Positions 18,492 through 28,220 of a stretch of DNA of 64,000 nucleotides are shown here, piece after piece. The number at the start of each line of letters is the position of its first letter. Positions within the stretch are counted from its first letter, which is position 1. Location: assembly GCF_031127905.1 (NCBI RefSeq), contig NZ_JARXIC010000005.1:124001-188000 (forward strand). The letters are read 5' to 3'. The notes below the pieces were generated by a model. The model worked only from the letters and a program-made list of their open reading frames with translations. It was not told where the DNA came from and made no database searches. A program made the translations under genes and the position numbers. This DNA is from Thalassobacterium sedimentorum (lineage in GTDB: Bacteria > Verrucomicrobiota > Verrucomicrobiia > Opitutales > Coraliomargaritaceae).

Positions 18492-19018
18492 AACTCGAAG
18501 ATCTGTAAATTTTGATTACATTCAAGCATTATTTAACATAAAATTTTATATTAAGCACAACACACCCCCCGCTACGCAACACACGCACACCTCCCACCTC
18601 CTCCCCAGAACTTCCAATCAGCTACAAGTCGCGCTCAAAGAGAAATCATACACCACACTGCAAGCACCTAAAAAAAAAGGGCTTAATAACAAACGAAAAA
18701 TAGCCCACGAATAACTCACAGAGCATCCATATCGAAAGTAAATTTCTACAGAACTCAAACTAAGCCAATCCCCACGCGCTCAAAAAATACATAAAAAATA
18801 AAAAAATACGGAACAAACAGAGAACCCAACAGACACTTAATTACGTAAAGAATCTACAATTACAATTGCTGCTTTCAACACCCCCCAATATAAGTAAAAA
18901 TCGCACTTGAAATTTGCCCCCCAACCCAACGATAATAAGCCTCGCCTCACCCCCGACTTCAAATAGAAAACAAGTTTTTCTTGTATTTATAATCAACTAA
19001 AACAGAAACAGGACACAA
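18492..19018. other. AT-rich divergent intergenic region between polysaccharide operon and secretion operon
   Basis: 527 bases with no gene. It separates the minus-strand sugar operon from the plus-strand secretion operon, so both promoters should lie here. On the minus strand a GGGCT/AGCCC stem (18706-18679) with an 18-base loop and a following run of eight T may act as a leader attenuator for the sugar operon, but the stem is only five pairs. No regulator gene lies beside either operon. Confidence 0.5.
18907..18936 (+). promoter_or_regulatory. Candidate sigma-70 type promoter for the type II secretion operon
   Basis: TTGAAA at 18907-18912 and GATAAT at 18931-18936 are separated by 18 bases, about 80 bases before the gspG start. 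A second perfect TATAAT at 18988-18993 lies closer to the gene but lacks a recognisable -35 box. The gspG ribosome site is an AGGA at 19010-19013. Confidence 0.4.
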
Positions 19019-19474
19019 ATGATCCAAAAACAACCCAACCCAAACTCAAAAAAAGCAGCCTTCACGCTACTTGAGGTACTCATCGCAATCGCTCTACTCG
19101 CGGCGATTGCAGCATTGCTCATTTCCAACCTGGATAAAATCCTCGGTGGCGGGAACAAGGAAATCGCTCGCATTTTTGTCGAAGAAACACTAGAAACTCC
19201 GCTCATGACCTACAGAATCCACATGGGCAACTACCCATCCACGGAGCAAGGTCTGGCAGTGCTCATGAAAAAGCCATCCGATGAAGCGGTCAACTGGCAA
19301 GGCCCTTATGTTAAGAAACTTTCGAACGACCCCTGGGGCAAACCTTACCAGTATGCCTTCCCCGGCACACACAACACCGATTCGTACGACATTTGGTCCT
19401 GGGGTCCGGATGGCGTAGAGAGCGGTGACGACATAGGCAACTGGTCCAAAGTCAAAGACGAGGATGACCTTTAA
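19019..19474 (+). CDS. gspG: Type II secretion major pseudopilin GspG
   Basis: 151 residues; the ATG follows AGGA with good spacing. GspG polymerises into the periplasmic pseudopilus that drives secretion. After a short basic leader the prepilin site is KKAA-FTLLEV with the conserved Glu at +5; residue -1 is Ala instead of the usual Gly. A single hydrophobic helix follows. The C-terminal half has the GspG pattern: MGNYPSTEQGLAVLM, NDPWGKPYQYAFPG and an acidic calcium-loop-like DIWSWGPDGVESGDDIGNW. It is the first gene of the operon, as expected for the most abundant pilin. The prepilin peptidase is not in the window. Confidence 0.93.
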   Translation: MIQKQPNPNSKKAAFTLLEVLIAIALLAAIAALLISNLDKILGGGNKEIARIFVEETLETPLMTYRIHMGNYPSTEQGLAVLMKKPSDEAVNWQGPYVKKLSNDPWGKPYQYAFPGTHNTDSYDIWSWGPDGVESGDDIGNWSKVKDEDDL

Positions 19475-19525
19475 TTCGGGCTCTCAGCGCTCGGACCAGC
19501 ATCGAATTCTCGCCTAAAGAATGCT

Positions 19526-20035
19526 ATGCCGAACTCCCACACAGGCAAACAAGGCTTCACCGTAGCGGAAGTTTTGATGACTGTATTGCTACTTGCAGCG
19601 ATACTGGGCCTAGTGGTCGCAAATTATTTTTCTTTCGACGGGGCGCTCGATAAGCGCCCTGCCGAAAGTCAAATTCGCCTGGCAGTAGCTGATGCACATC
19701 GCCTGGCACGCACCCATCGTGAAACAATTTTTTTAAGTTACGATAAGGAAGCCGAGCGTATCCTGCTCACTAATGACACTGGCAAGCAATTCGACAGCTA
19801 TAATTTCCCGCAAGGCAGCGATGCCAGCGTCCATTTTTTTCGCATACTCCCCGAAACTCAATTTGAAGATGAAGCATCTTTTGAGCATGAAGAATATGCG
19901 GTGAATGCCTTACGTTTCCAACCTTACGGGCCTTCGGCCCCGTTTATTGTCGAACTAAAACTCGCCAGTGAACTGATCGAATTACGTTTTGACCCCTTTT
20001 CCTCAATCTATTGGAGACAAACCGATGCGCTTTAA
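19526..20035 (+). CDS. gspH: Type II secretion minor pseudopilin, GspH-like
   Basis: 169 residues. The prepilin site G-FTVAEVLM lies nine residues in, followed by a hydrophobic helix and a beta-rich domain with acidic stretches (FEDEASFEHEEY). Position after gspG and size fit GspH, a minor pseudopilin linking the pilus tip to GspG. Sequence beyond the N-helix is poorly conserved in this family, so the H assignment rests mostly on gene order. Fifty-one bases separate it from gspG, and its end overlaps the next gene. Confidence 0.75.
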   Translation: MPNSHTGKQGFTVAEVLMTVLLLAAILGLVVANYFSFDGALDKRPAESQIRLAVADAHRLARTHRETIFLSYDKEAERILLTNDTGKQFDSYNFPQGSDASVHFFRILPETQFEDEASFEHEEYAVNALRFQPYGPSAPFIVELKLASELIELRFDPFSSIYWRQTDAL

Positions 20036-20552
20036 GTCCAACCGATCTGCTGGCTTCACCTTAGCAGAAGTCGTTGTGGGGGTTTTGCTACTAGGACTCA
20101 CCGCATCGCTGTTGGGACGAGCTATTTCTGACTCACTCCGAGCCTTTGAACAGAATCACCGCGGCGATGCCTACGCTTACCCAATGAAACGTGTCAGAGA
20201 TGAAATTCTGCTGTCTACATCACGTGCCCAAATCGAAGAAGGCGGAGAATTAGAAATTCAGGTCACCACCAACACCCCTCGCGAAGGCGAAACACAGGAA
20301 ACCAATACTATCAACGCTCGCTGGGAGGCGGAGATCCACTCTACTCGCATTATCAACCTCTATCAGGTCGACTTTTCGGTTAATTTTGATGGAGGCGAAA
20401 ATGAAGCTCGGAAAATTGATAGCCAAATCATTGCCTTCCGCACAACATGGGCCGACCCCGAAGAAATGGAGCAACTGCTGGAAGCCAAAGAAGAGGAATT
20501 TAGAGAACGCCAAAGTGCTCGCGGCGAATCTGAGGAAGGGGAAAACATCTGA
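20025..20552 (+). CDS. gspI: Type II secretion minor pseudopilin, GspI-like
   Basis: 175 residues from the ATG at 20025, which follows TTGGAG and overlaps the end of the previous gene by 11 bases; an in-frame ATG at 19989 would add 12 residues ahead of the prepilin leader and is not preferred. The prepilin site is AG-FTLAEVVVGVLLLG. The rest is polar, with a very acidic C-terminus (EEMEQLLEAKEEEFRERQ) that may be coiled-coil. Position and size fit GspI, which forms the pilus tip with J and K. Its last base is the first base of the next ATG. Confidence 0.72.
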   Translation: MRFKSNRSAGFTLAEVVVGVLLLGLTASLLGRAISDSLRAFEQNHRGDAYAYPMKRVRDEILLSTSRAQIEEGGELEIQVTTNTPREGETQETNTINARWEAEIHSTRIINLYQVDFSVNFDGGENEARKIDSQIIAFRTTWADPEEMEQLLEAKEEEFRERQSARGESEEGENI

Positions 20553-21199
20553 TGCCCAACCACAAGCAAAACACCCAACAAGGGCTCAGTTTCCTAGAGG
20601 TATTGTTAACAGTTTCAATGCTCGGACTGCTCATGATAGCAGGATCCACCATGCTCTACTCCTTCAGCCGTACCTATTTCAATTTAGAGACTGGCCCCCA
20701 ATTCGAACGCCATGCCGACGGCATTGTAGAGATGTTGGATTACTTCGCTAGTATTTCATCCGACCCAAACGCTCCTCCCGGACGCCATTATAATTGGAAA
20801 GAATCCCCAATTTCCAAACAACCGACTCTAGAGTTCACACTTGACCACGACATTGCTCTCTTTGTCAGCGATCTGGCACCATTACCTCCAATCAAAGCCT
20901 ACCTCGAATTTCAAAAAGAAGAAAACCAGTTTTGGTTGGTTTGGTATCCCGACCCGAAATTCACCAATAACAAGCCAGAGTATCAGTACACACTCCTTTC
21001 ACCATGGGCCGGAGACATCGAATACGGTTACTATGATAATGAACAAAAATCCTGGGAATTCGAACTCGCTAGTTCCGACAGCAGGCAACACGGGACACGC
21101 CGCCCCACCCGCGTACAACTAATCTTCGAACGCGAAGGACAAAGCCTTCGTCGCTACATCGACTTCCACAACGAAAACCGACGTGCCCTTACTTACTAA
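20552..21199 (+). CDS. gspJ: Type II secretion minor pseudopilin, GspJ-like
   Basis: 215 residues. The leader has the site QQG-LSFLEVLLTVSML with Glu at +5; Leu takes the place of the usual Phe at +1. A hydrophobic helix and a beta-rich domain follow, including FNLETGPQFERHADGIVEMLDYF. Size and position suit GspJ. The start overlaps the stop of the previous gene as TGATG, implying coupled translation. Confidence 0.75.
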   Translation: MPNHKQNTQQGLSFLEVLLTVSMLGLLMIAGSTMLYSFSRTYFNLETGPQFERHADGIVEMLDYFASISSDPNAPPGRHYNWKESPISKQPTLEFTLDHDIALFVSDLAPLPPIKAYLEFQKEENQFWLVWYPDPKFTNNKPEYQYTLLSPWAGDIEYGYYDNEQKSWEFELASSDSRQHGTRRPTRVQLIFEREGQSLRRYIDFHNENRRALTY

Positions 21200-22451
21200 A
21201 CAACCAGACCGACGAAAATCAGGAGTCGTACTTGTCATCGTGCTTGGCATTACGATGGTCATGGCGTGGCTGGCGATCGAAGTGCTGCAACATGTAAGGC
21301 AGGAACTCGCGATAAAAAATTCCCCCTTAACAGAAAACCAACTTCGCCAGACTGCCTATCAACTACTCGAAGTCAGCATTGCCGTCTTAGCAGAAACAAA
21401 ACAGTTTGAGGGTGAACTCTACTCCCCAAGCCAGGGATGGGCATTTCCACTGATCTATGCAGGTATAGAAGACAGCGAAAACCTCTTAACAGCATTAAGT
21501 CCACAGACTGAGACCAGGGCTATAGACGATTCAAACGTCACCGACGATGATGTGACTAGTCCCACAGAGGATGAACTGCAGACTCCCCCGACAAGCGGCG
21601 AATCACTGCTGGACGACCTACTCACTGATGTCGCTGATAGTACACTGCCAACGAATGGCTACACGCGTGCAATTGCTCAGGTCGCGCCCTCTCAGTCACA
21701 AGTATCTTTCAGTGATTTAGCCTCCCTCAGCCTACCAGAGGGCATTCAAGCACGCGTCCGCCTCTACGATGAATCTGGCAAGTTATCCATCAAAGCCACA
21801 TCGCCCGAACGGTGGATACTGTTTTTTCAGGAAATGGGATTCGAAGAATCCGAAAGTAAGGCCCTCTGCGATTCCCTGCTAGACTGGATCGATGCAGATA
21901 ATGAAGAAAGGGAAAACGGAGCCGAAACCCTGACCTACAGCCAGCTGGAACCACCTTACCAAGCTCCCAATCGCGTATTACGCGACTTCCAAGAACTACG
22001 CTACCTACAAACATTTAAAACCAGCTTTTTTGATGAAAACGGACAGCCCAACAATGCATTTATCTTATTCAAGAACAACGTCTCCCTCTATCATAATGAT
22101 GAAGTCAATCTGAACACAGCCAGCGAATTAGTCATCAACACACTCGCCGAAGAAAAAAACTTTGATGCCGACTCTCTTTTAAATTTCCTGGCAGGATCTG
22201 ATATGGCATTTGGAACTCAGGATGATGCCATCCTACGCCCCGGACTTGAAGAAACTGATCTTCCCAAGGACGTAAATGGAGAACCTTTAAATTACAATCG
22301 AGCGATTCGCTACATTCGTGCTGAAATTGCGGTGAGCAATGGCCAAGCAATCTACTACCTAAATAGTATCCTCGATCTATCCACACAACATCCCGGTGGC
22401 GTCTATCCCTTCAAGATCGTACGCATTATCGAAAACCAGCCTCTTTCCTAA
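21183..22451 (+). CDS. gspK: Type II secretion minor pseudopilin GspK
   Basis: 422 residues, apparently from a GTG at 21183 that overlaps gspJ by 17 bases; no good ribosome site is visible and another start is possible. The N-terminus KSGVVLVIVLGITMVMAWLAIEVL is the membrane helix. As is usual for K, the Glu at +5 is missing. The large globular domain carries the GspK fingerprint: a segment ending in DSLLDWIDADNEERENGAE and the helix-hairpin-helix-like VNLNTASELVINTL. GspK caps the pseudopilus tip. The Asp/Ser/Thr-rich insert near residues 110-150 is unusual and probably a disordered linker. Confidence 0.85.
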   Translation: MPLLTKQPDRRKSGVVLVIVLGITMVMAWLAIEVLQHVRQELAIKNSPLTENQLRQTAYQLLEVSIAVLAETKQFEGELYSPSQGWAFPLIYAGIEDSENLLTALSPQTETRAIDDSNVTDDDVTSPTEDELQTPPTSGESLLDDLLTDVADSTLPTNGYTRAIAQVAPSQSQVSFSDLASLSLPEGIQARVRLYDESGKLSIKATSPERWILFFQEMGFEESESKALCDSLLDWIDADNEERENGAETLTYSQLEPPYQAPNRVLRDFQELRYLQTFKTSFFDENGQPNNAFILFKNNVSLYHNDEVNLNTASELVINTLAEEKNFDADSLLNFLAGSDMAFGTQDDAILRPGLEETDLPKDVNGEPLNYNRAIRYIRAEIAVSNGQAIYYLNSILDLSTQHPGGVYPFKIVRIIENQPLS

Positions 22452-23767
22452 TGTCCTCCTCGACTTCACTCACTCCCAACCCGGATTCCATGTCCACTCA
22501 AACACCAGAAAGTCACCCCGGCCCTCGATTGATTCCCTCGGCTCTGTTTTTTACAGCAATCTGCCCGGTTCCAGTAGGTATTCGTGCACGAGATATGTCG
22601 GCCATGGTACAAGGCTTGGTAGAAGAACACGCCCCCCTGCCCATCGAGCAAACCTCCTGGGGCTTCATACTGGACAATAAATCACGAAAAGAAAGTCACT
22701 TCCTTTACTACGCAGCCCCCCGTGATCTAGTATTCAACTCCACCGCAGAAGCCAACGATTCAAATCCAAATTCCGTAATTCCAAGCTTAGTTGCCACGAC
22801 TGGCCTGCAATTCAAACGAGACACTTGGTTGTGCCTGTGGGAACCCGAATGCCTCAGCCTGATTCACTTCGCAGCAGGAAGCACCACTCCCGATCAAGTA
22901 CATTCACAATTCCACCCGCATGATCAAGCCGAAGTCTCTATTACTGCGGATGCGCTACGCAGCAAGCTGCTCTCAGACTATGTAAACACAGCAGAAGATA
23001 CAATCATCGACGGCTATATTCGCATAGAAAGCGCCACCCAAAACCAAAGAAAGGGCATCCAATTCAAATTATCTCAAAGTAACTCAGTGAACGGCACCTG
23101 GGCACCATGGAAACAAACAACGCTCTCACAACCAACGCGATTAATTGCGGCAGATTTACGAACTAAAGAAAGCCTATCAAACAGGCGATTACGCAAGCAA
23201 TCAGGCAAGCGAATTGGTATCGTCATTGCATTGTTCGTGCTCACAGCCATGGTGCTGGGTATCTTCGAATACTTACAAATAAAGCAGCAAACTAAAGCTC
23301 AGGAATTGACAGAATTGGCGACTACACAGGAACCATTGGTGGATCAACTGAAAGAAATTGAAACGATGACAAAGTCTCTAAAAAGCATCTTTCAACAGGA
23401 GTTTTCACCCTTCCGTTGGCTCATGGCAATCAACGAGGCACGTCCAGTCACTCTATCTATCAGCAGCTACGCATTGGATAAGGAAGGCACTCTGACCGCC
23501 AACGGCGAAGCTAGCGAAGTCAAAGCGCTTAATTCATATGTCGATGCCCTAGAAGCAGACCCAAGGCTAAAATCCGTAACAATTGTAAATCTAAATACTA
23601 ATAACGAAGGCGTCACTTTTAGCCTTAGAATGGAAACTGGTGACCTCCATGCCGAACCCTCACTCGTCCCAGCTCCTATAGCTGCAGAATCAGAGGAGGC
23701 AGACCAAGCAACCGCTGCACCACCAGCTGATTCTACAATGACGCCCCCGGAAGGACCACAATCATGA
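22451..23767 (+). CDS. GspL-like inner-membrane assembly protein
   Basis: 438 residues; the ATG overlaps the previous stop by one base (TAATG). About 255 cytoplasmic residues precede one membrane helix (RIGIVIALFVLTAMVLGIFEYL); a coiled-coil and a compact periplasmic domain (QEFSPFRWLMAINEARPVTLSISSY) follow, and the tail is Ala/Pro/Glu-rich. This is the layout of GspL or the PilM-PilN pair, which recruit the GspE ATPase. Sequence identity to classical GspL is not obvious to me and the actin-like motifs are unclear, so the call rests on layout and operon position. Confidence 0.6.
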   Translation: MSSSTSLTPNPDSMSTQTPESHPGPRLIPSALFFTAICPVPVGIRARDMSAMVQGLVEEHAPLPIEQTSWGFILDNKSRKESHFLYYAAPRDLVFNSTAEANDSNPNSVIPSLVATTGLQFKRDTWLCLWEPECLSLIHFAAGSTTPDQVHSQFHPHDQAEVSITADALRSKLLSDYVNTAEDTIIDGYIRIESATQNQRKGIQFKLSQSNSVNGTWAPWKQTTLSQPTRLIAADLRTKESLSNRRLRKQSGKRIGIVIALFVLTAMVLGIFEYLQIKQQTKAQELTELATTQEPLVDQLKEIETMTKSLKSIFQQEFSPFRWLMAINEARPVTLSISSYALDKEGTLTANGEASEVKALNSYVDALEADPRLKSVTIVNLNTNNEGVTFSLRMETGDLHAEPSLVPAPIAAESEEADQATAAPPADSTMTPPEGPQS

Positions 23768-24312
23768 TCCGTATTCTTCAAAATATTTCCAGCCGCGAGC
23801 GAACAATGCTGGCCGCGGTTATCTTTGTTTGCTTACTCATATGGCTGAGTTCCCTTGCCTCGCGTTGGGACCTGAGTAAGCAAACACTACAAGATGCCAA
23901 TAAGCAAATCCGCCAGCAGAAAGTCTGGCTAGAAAATGCCCCACTGTTTCAAGCTCAGTTTGACCAGAATATGAGTCGTTTCGACACGAAGCAAATGCTT
24001 GGTGGCACCGAGCTCAGCACTTTCATCGATAGCTATGCACGGAAAAACAAACTGAAATACGAAATGACGCCTCCCGCCGTAAAGTCTGGCAAGTTATACT
24101 CCAAAGCATCGATGCGCGTCAGCCTCAGTAATATTTCGCTGGAAGATTTGATTAAACTTCAAATCGAACTCGACAGCAAGCGCCCATACATTGCGGTCGA
24201 AACCATTGCACTAGTAGCGAATCGATCAGATCCTCGGCTATTGAACGCACGACTCAATCTCACCTCACTCAGCATCCACTCGACGGACGCCCAAAAACTT
24301 AAAACACTTTAA
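23764..24312 (+). CDS. GspM/PilO-like inner-membrane protein
   Basis: 182 residues, starting in an ATGA overlap with the previous gene. A short cytoplasmic N-terminus (SSRERTMLAAV, close to the SxRER that begins many GspM proteins), one membrane helix, a coiled-coil (LQDANKQIRQQKVWLENA) and a small ferredoxin-like periplasmic domain match GspM/PilO. It would pair with the preceding GspL-like protein in the inner-membrane platform. Confidence 0.65.
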   Translation: MIRILQNISSRERTMLAAVIFVCLLIWLSSLASRWDLSKQTLQDANKQIRQQKVWLENAPLFQAQFDQNMSRFDTKQMLGGTELSTFIDSYARKNKLKYEMTPPAVKSGKLYSKASMRVSLSNISLEDLIKLQIELDSKRPYIAVETIALVANRSDPRLLNARLNLTSLSIHSTDAQKLKTL

Positions 24313-24336
24313 TTTCATTTCCTACGTCACTCAAAA

Positions 24337-27300
24337 ATGAACGACTTCCACTTCAAACGTCTCACTATTGCACTCGCATTAATCATCGCCCCAGTGCTTC
24401 ACGCACAGAATCAGGCGAGTCAAGAAAGTGCCCCCGAAACAGTTGCCGCCGCCGCTGATATCATCTGCACCCCTGCCCCGGGCAAGAACCCATCGGAACA
24501 AGTGGGTCCGATAGTCATGGGCAACATGCCCATCCTGCAAGTCATCGACCTGCTACGTAACATCAGTGGACGTGTAATTATACCCGGCGAAAATCTCCCC
24601 AAATCTAAGTTAAATTTCAACAGTGGTACCAAACTTCAACGTACGGAAGCCATCGCTGCACTAGAGAACATTCTAGCTTTGAATGGCGTCTCGCTCAGGC
24701 TGATGGACAATGGCTTTGTTCGCGCCATCGAATCAAAAAATCCTGACAATAGTGGTGCCCCATTAATCGAGCATATCCCAGAGGGTGTGAACTCCGAGCA
24801 AATATACTCCAAAATTTTCAAACTAAACTATTTTGACAGCAACACCGCCTTTCAACGACTTCGCTCCATGACTTCAACCAAGTCGCGGTCCGCAATCCTC
24901 AACCAACCCGAAATCAATTCACTAATTATCACAGATAGTTTAAATAATCTGAAGCGCATGGAAACGATTATTAAACTTTTGGATCAACCAACAGAATCTC
25001 GTTTTGAGCTCTATACCTTTCCTGTAGACAATGGCTCAGCAGGGGCGCTTCGTAGCAGCCTCTACCAAATTTTTCGCACAGAACTGAATAACCGGCTACG
25101 CACCAGTTTAGTTCATGCAGATAACCGCACCAATAAACTGATGGTGATCACTCACCCTTCTAATTACGAATTCTTTAAAAAAATAATTGAAGAGCTCGAT
25201 CAACCCGTCGCCCCCTTCACAACCACTGAAGTCATCAAAATTAAAGAGGGAAACTATTGGCATATCTGGTCAACTATCCGCGGAATCGTCCGCCATCAAC
25301 AATCCCAGTTTCAACGTCGTGGCTTTCGTAATGAAGAACGCAGTGACAATGAAATCAACCGCGTCACCACAACTGGCGAGCGATCGACCGTAGAAAACGA
25401 TGATAACTCTGCAGAAGCCACCCCACCCGTCGAAGTGGCAACAGCTAATTCTGATCCGAACGTGGTCATGACCGAAGACAGCTCTCCTGAGCTACAATTT
25501 AGCCCTTATATTAGTCTCTACACAGACCCATCGAACAAGGCATACGTCATCTATGGGACCCAACAAGACATCAAACGCATGCGCGGGTTGATCGAAATGC
25601 TGGATATTAAGTCAGCACCCTATGTCACCAGCGAAGTCTTCGATATCCAACACGCCCGAGCCACTGAAATTCGTAATGTGATCGAATATACCGTAGTGAT
25701 TCAAAGGCGTAATTTCTCACGCGCGGGTATACAAAGCGGCAATGAGAACAGCAACACGCAGCAAGCCAGTGCCAGCGAATCCGACCAACAAGGCTTCGAA
25801 TATAGTAATTTCGTAGCAACGATCGCCGATAATCGCAACAATACCATACTCGTACAGGGCACCCAGCAAGACATCGCTCAAATCAAGGCTCTCATCAGCA
25901 AGCTGGACGTTGAATCGGCCCCCTTGACCTCCAACCAGGTCATTTACCTGAAACACGCCGAAGCCAATACCCTCGCACGTGTCATTCAAAATATCATCAA
26001 TCAACAGCGTCACCTATTCGCTCGTCAACGGGTGCGCTCGCAAAGCAATTCTCCTAATGACAACAGTGTGCCTGATAGCCCTGAAATCGGTTTCGAATTT
26101 AGTGACTACGCAGTCGTCAATGCCGATCGACGCACCAATGCACTCTTTATCTATGGAACAAAGAACGATATTGAACGCGTAAAGTCCATAGTGGCCGAAA
26201 GCGATATCCCTGTCGAACCCATCACAGACACTCAGGTGTTCTCGCTCACTCATACCGATGCCACACAAACCTCATCGCTCATAAATCGAGTGATTAATGG
26301 CCAACAACGCGCACTACGCCAAGTGCGTTCTGAAAGCCGCGATGTGTCTAACCCCACTTCGGTTCAGAACTCTGCCTCAGATTCCACCTCCACAGCAGGC
26401 ATTGTCGAAGGCCAAGAAGCACTACAGTTCAGCTCTTTCATCAGTATCACTCCAGACCGACGCAGTAATTCGATCATCGTGTATGGTACCGCAACTGATA
26501 TCCGTCAGGTCCAAAATCTGATTGCTCAAATCGATATTGAAGTCTCGCCACTCACCACAAGTAAGATATTCCTACTGGAAAACACACAGGCACGCTCATT
26601 ATATAGCGTTCTGAACAGTGTCGTGCGCGGACAAGAGCGCGCACTTGCTCAAGTTCGCTCCAGCATTAGGGAGATTCGAAATATCAGGCCTGATGATTCC
26701 AATCTAACGGAAGCAGAGCTTAGCCTCGAATCCTTGCAGTTCAGCCCCTACGTGACGATTACACCCAACGATCGAAACAATTCCATCATCATCTATGGCA
26801 CAGAATCCGACATCTCGCAGCTGGAGTCGCTGATTGAAGTCAGTGATATCAAAATCGCTCCGAAGACACAAAGTCGTACATTCTTCATTCGGCATGCAGA
26901 TGCCAACGATATTTCCAGCACACTTACCAACCTGATCCGCCAGCAGCAAAGAGTTCGCGAGCGTGAGAGCACACTCACCCGCGTTTTCCGTCGTGGTGAT
27001 CAACTGCAAGATGAAAACGGCGAACCAATACAAGACAGTAGCGACAGTATCTCGAATGCCGACCTGCTCAGTGAGACTTCCAGCTCCAGCTATAACGACC
27101 TCTTCTCTTTTGACGAAGATCTACAGTTTAGCCCCTACGTCAGTATCGTGGCAGATGACCGCAGCAACGCGGTTCTCGCCTATGGCACCACCTTCGACCT
27201 CGATCAAGTCGCCAACCTTATTGAGCAAATTGATAATGTGCTCCCTCAAGTCAAAATCGAAGTCGTCATCGCCGAAGTCATTCTAAGCGGTGATCAAATC

Positions 27301-28218
27301 TCTGGCCTGGAGACCTTTGGAATCAGTTACAATGTAACGAACCCTAATCAAACTACGATAGGCATGAATTCCTCCACGCTTGGCGACACGAGCACACCTG
27401 GTTTTGATGCCAATTTCTCGCTCAATGACTTTAGCCTGGACTCGGTCTTCGGCTTAGCAAAATCCGATAGTAATGTTAAAGTGCTCTCGGCACCGACCAT
27501 CACCACGACTCACAATCGCCTGGCTTCCATCAATGTGGGGGAATCACGCCCTATTATTACCAGTTCGGCATCCAACCTCAATTCCAGTGACTTGGTGACC
27601 CGCTCGACGATCGAATTCCGCGACATCGGCATCACCCTAAAAGTACGTCCACTAGTTAGCGAAAATGGTTTCATTCAAATGGACCTCGAGCAAATCGTGG
27701 AAACGGTCATCGATACCCAAACGATTGATGGCAACGTACAACCTATTATTGGTACACGCCGTGCATCTTCATTCGTTAGTGTGCGCAATGAAGAAGTCAT
27801 CGTCATGGGGGGCCTACAAGCCGTTGATGCAACTGACAAAGACGGTGAAGTATTTGCCCTCGGCAAGCTACCAGTGTTCGGCTCACTATTCCGTCCGCGC
27901 AGTCATAGCTCCACCGTACGTGAGCTCATTATTTTCATTCGCCCCAGACTGGTCGAAAGCTCGCAGGCAGCCGAACTGATCACACGCGAACATCTACAAT
28001 CCAGTAGCATGAGCAGCGACCTCGAAAGCTATTTCGAAACTGGCAAGTTCAAAGAGCAGATCGATAAAATGGAAGCCGAGTCCACCAGCGAGACTCAAGC
28101 ACCTATTACTGAAGTGATCGAAACGTCAAATACGGAGCAAGGGCTCATTCCGGCAAAACGAGTGGATAGCCCACCTGCCTCCGTCACCCCAAGCCGCGAA
28201 ACAGAACTAGCCGAATAA
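24337..28218 (+). CDS. gspD: Type II secretion secretin GspD with greatly expanded N-domain array
   Basis: 1293 residues, about twice the usual GspD length. It forms the outer-membrane channel. A signal peptide (LALIIAPVLHAQ) is followed by an N0-like domain to about residue 110. Then come about eight secretin N domains. Their conserved cores lie near residues 196, 268, 403, 504, 603, 713, 817 and 946; the last six share the pattern (L/E)(Q/Y)FS.(Y/F)......(R/N)(S/N)N...(I/V)YGT..D(I/L). Standard GspD has three such domains (N1-N3). Linkers between copies are Ser/Asn/Gln/Asp-rich. The C-terminal secretin domain is intact, from PQVKIEVVIAEVIL through LSAPTITTTHN to LPVFGSLFRPR and ELIIFIRPRLV. 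A polar tail of about 100 residues ends the protein. The copies are diverged, so this is not an assembly duplication. Confidence 0.93.
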   Translation: MNDFHFKRLTIALALIIAPVLHAQNQASQESAPETVAAAADIICTPAPGKNPSEQVGPIVMGNMPILQVIDLLRNISGRVIIPGENLPKSKLNFNSGTKLQRTEAIAALENILALNGVSLRLMDNGFVRAIESKNPDNSGAPLIEHIPEGVNSEQIYSKIFKLNYFDSNTAFQRLRSMTSTKSRSAILNQPEINSLIITDSLNNLKRMETIIKLLDQPTESRFELYTFPVDNGSAGALRSSLYQIFRTELNNRLRTSLVHADNRTNKLMVITHPSNYEFFKKIIEELDQPVAPFTTTEVIKIKEGNYWHIWSTIRGIVRHQQSQFQRRGFRNEERSDNEINRVTTTGERSTVENDDNSAEATPPVEVATANSDPNVVMTEDSSPELQFSPYISLYTDPSNKAYVIYGTQQDIKRMRGLIEMLDIKSAPYVTSEVFDIQHARATEIRNVIEYTVVIQRRNFSRAGIQSGNENSNTQQASASESDQQGFEYSNFVATIADNRNNTILVQGTQQDIAQIKALISKLDVESAPLTSNQVIYLKHAEANTLARVIQNIINQQRHLFARQRVRSQSNSPNDNSVPDSPEIGFEFSDYAVVNADRRTNALFIYGTKNDIERVKSIVAESDIPVEPITDTQVFSLTHTDATQTSSLINRVINGQQRALRQVRSESRDVSNPTSVQNSASDSTSTAGIVEGQEALQFSSFISITPDRRSNSIIVYGTATDIRQVQNLIAQIDIEVSPLTTSKIFLLENTQARSLYSVLNSVVRGQERALAQVRSSIREIRNIRPDDSNLTEAELSLESLQFSPYVTITPNDRNNSIIIYGTESDISQLESLIEVSDIKIAPKTQSRTFFIRHADANDISSTLTNLIRQQQRVRERESTLTRVFRRGDQLQDENGEPIQDSSDSISNADLLSETSSSSYNDLFSFDEDLQFSPYVSIVADDRSNAVLAYGTTFDLDQVANLIEQIDNVLPQVKIEVVIAEVILSGDQISGLETFGISYNVTNPNQTTIGMNSSTLGDTSTPGFDANFSLNDFSLDSVFGLAKSDSNVKVLSAPTITTTHNRLASINVGESRPIITSSASNLNSSDLVTRSTIEFRDIGITLKVRPLVSENGFIQMDLEQIVETVIDTQTIDGNVQPIIGTRRASSFVSVRNEEVIVMGGLQAVDATDKDGEVFALGKLPVFGSLFRPRSHSSTVRELIIFIRPRLVESSQAAELITREHLQSSSMSSDLESYFETGKFKEQIDKMEAESTSETQAPITEVIETSNTEQGLIPAKRVDSPPASVTPSRETELAE

Positions 28219-28220
28219 GC

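Noticed and set aside
24337-28218. GspD internal repeats as an assembly artefact
   Set aside because: The copies are well diverged in DNA and protein sequence and have different linkers.
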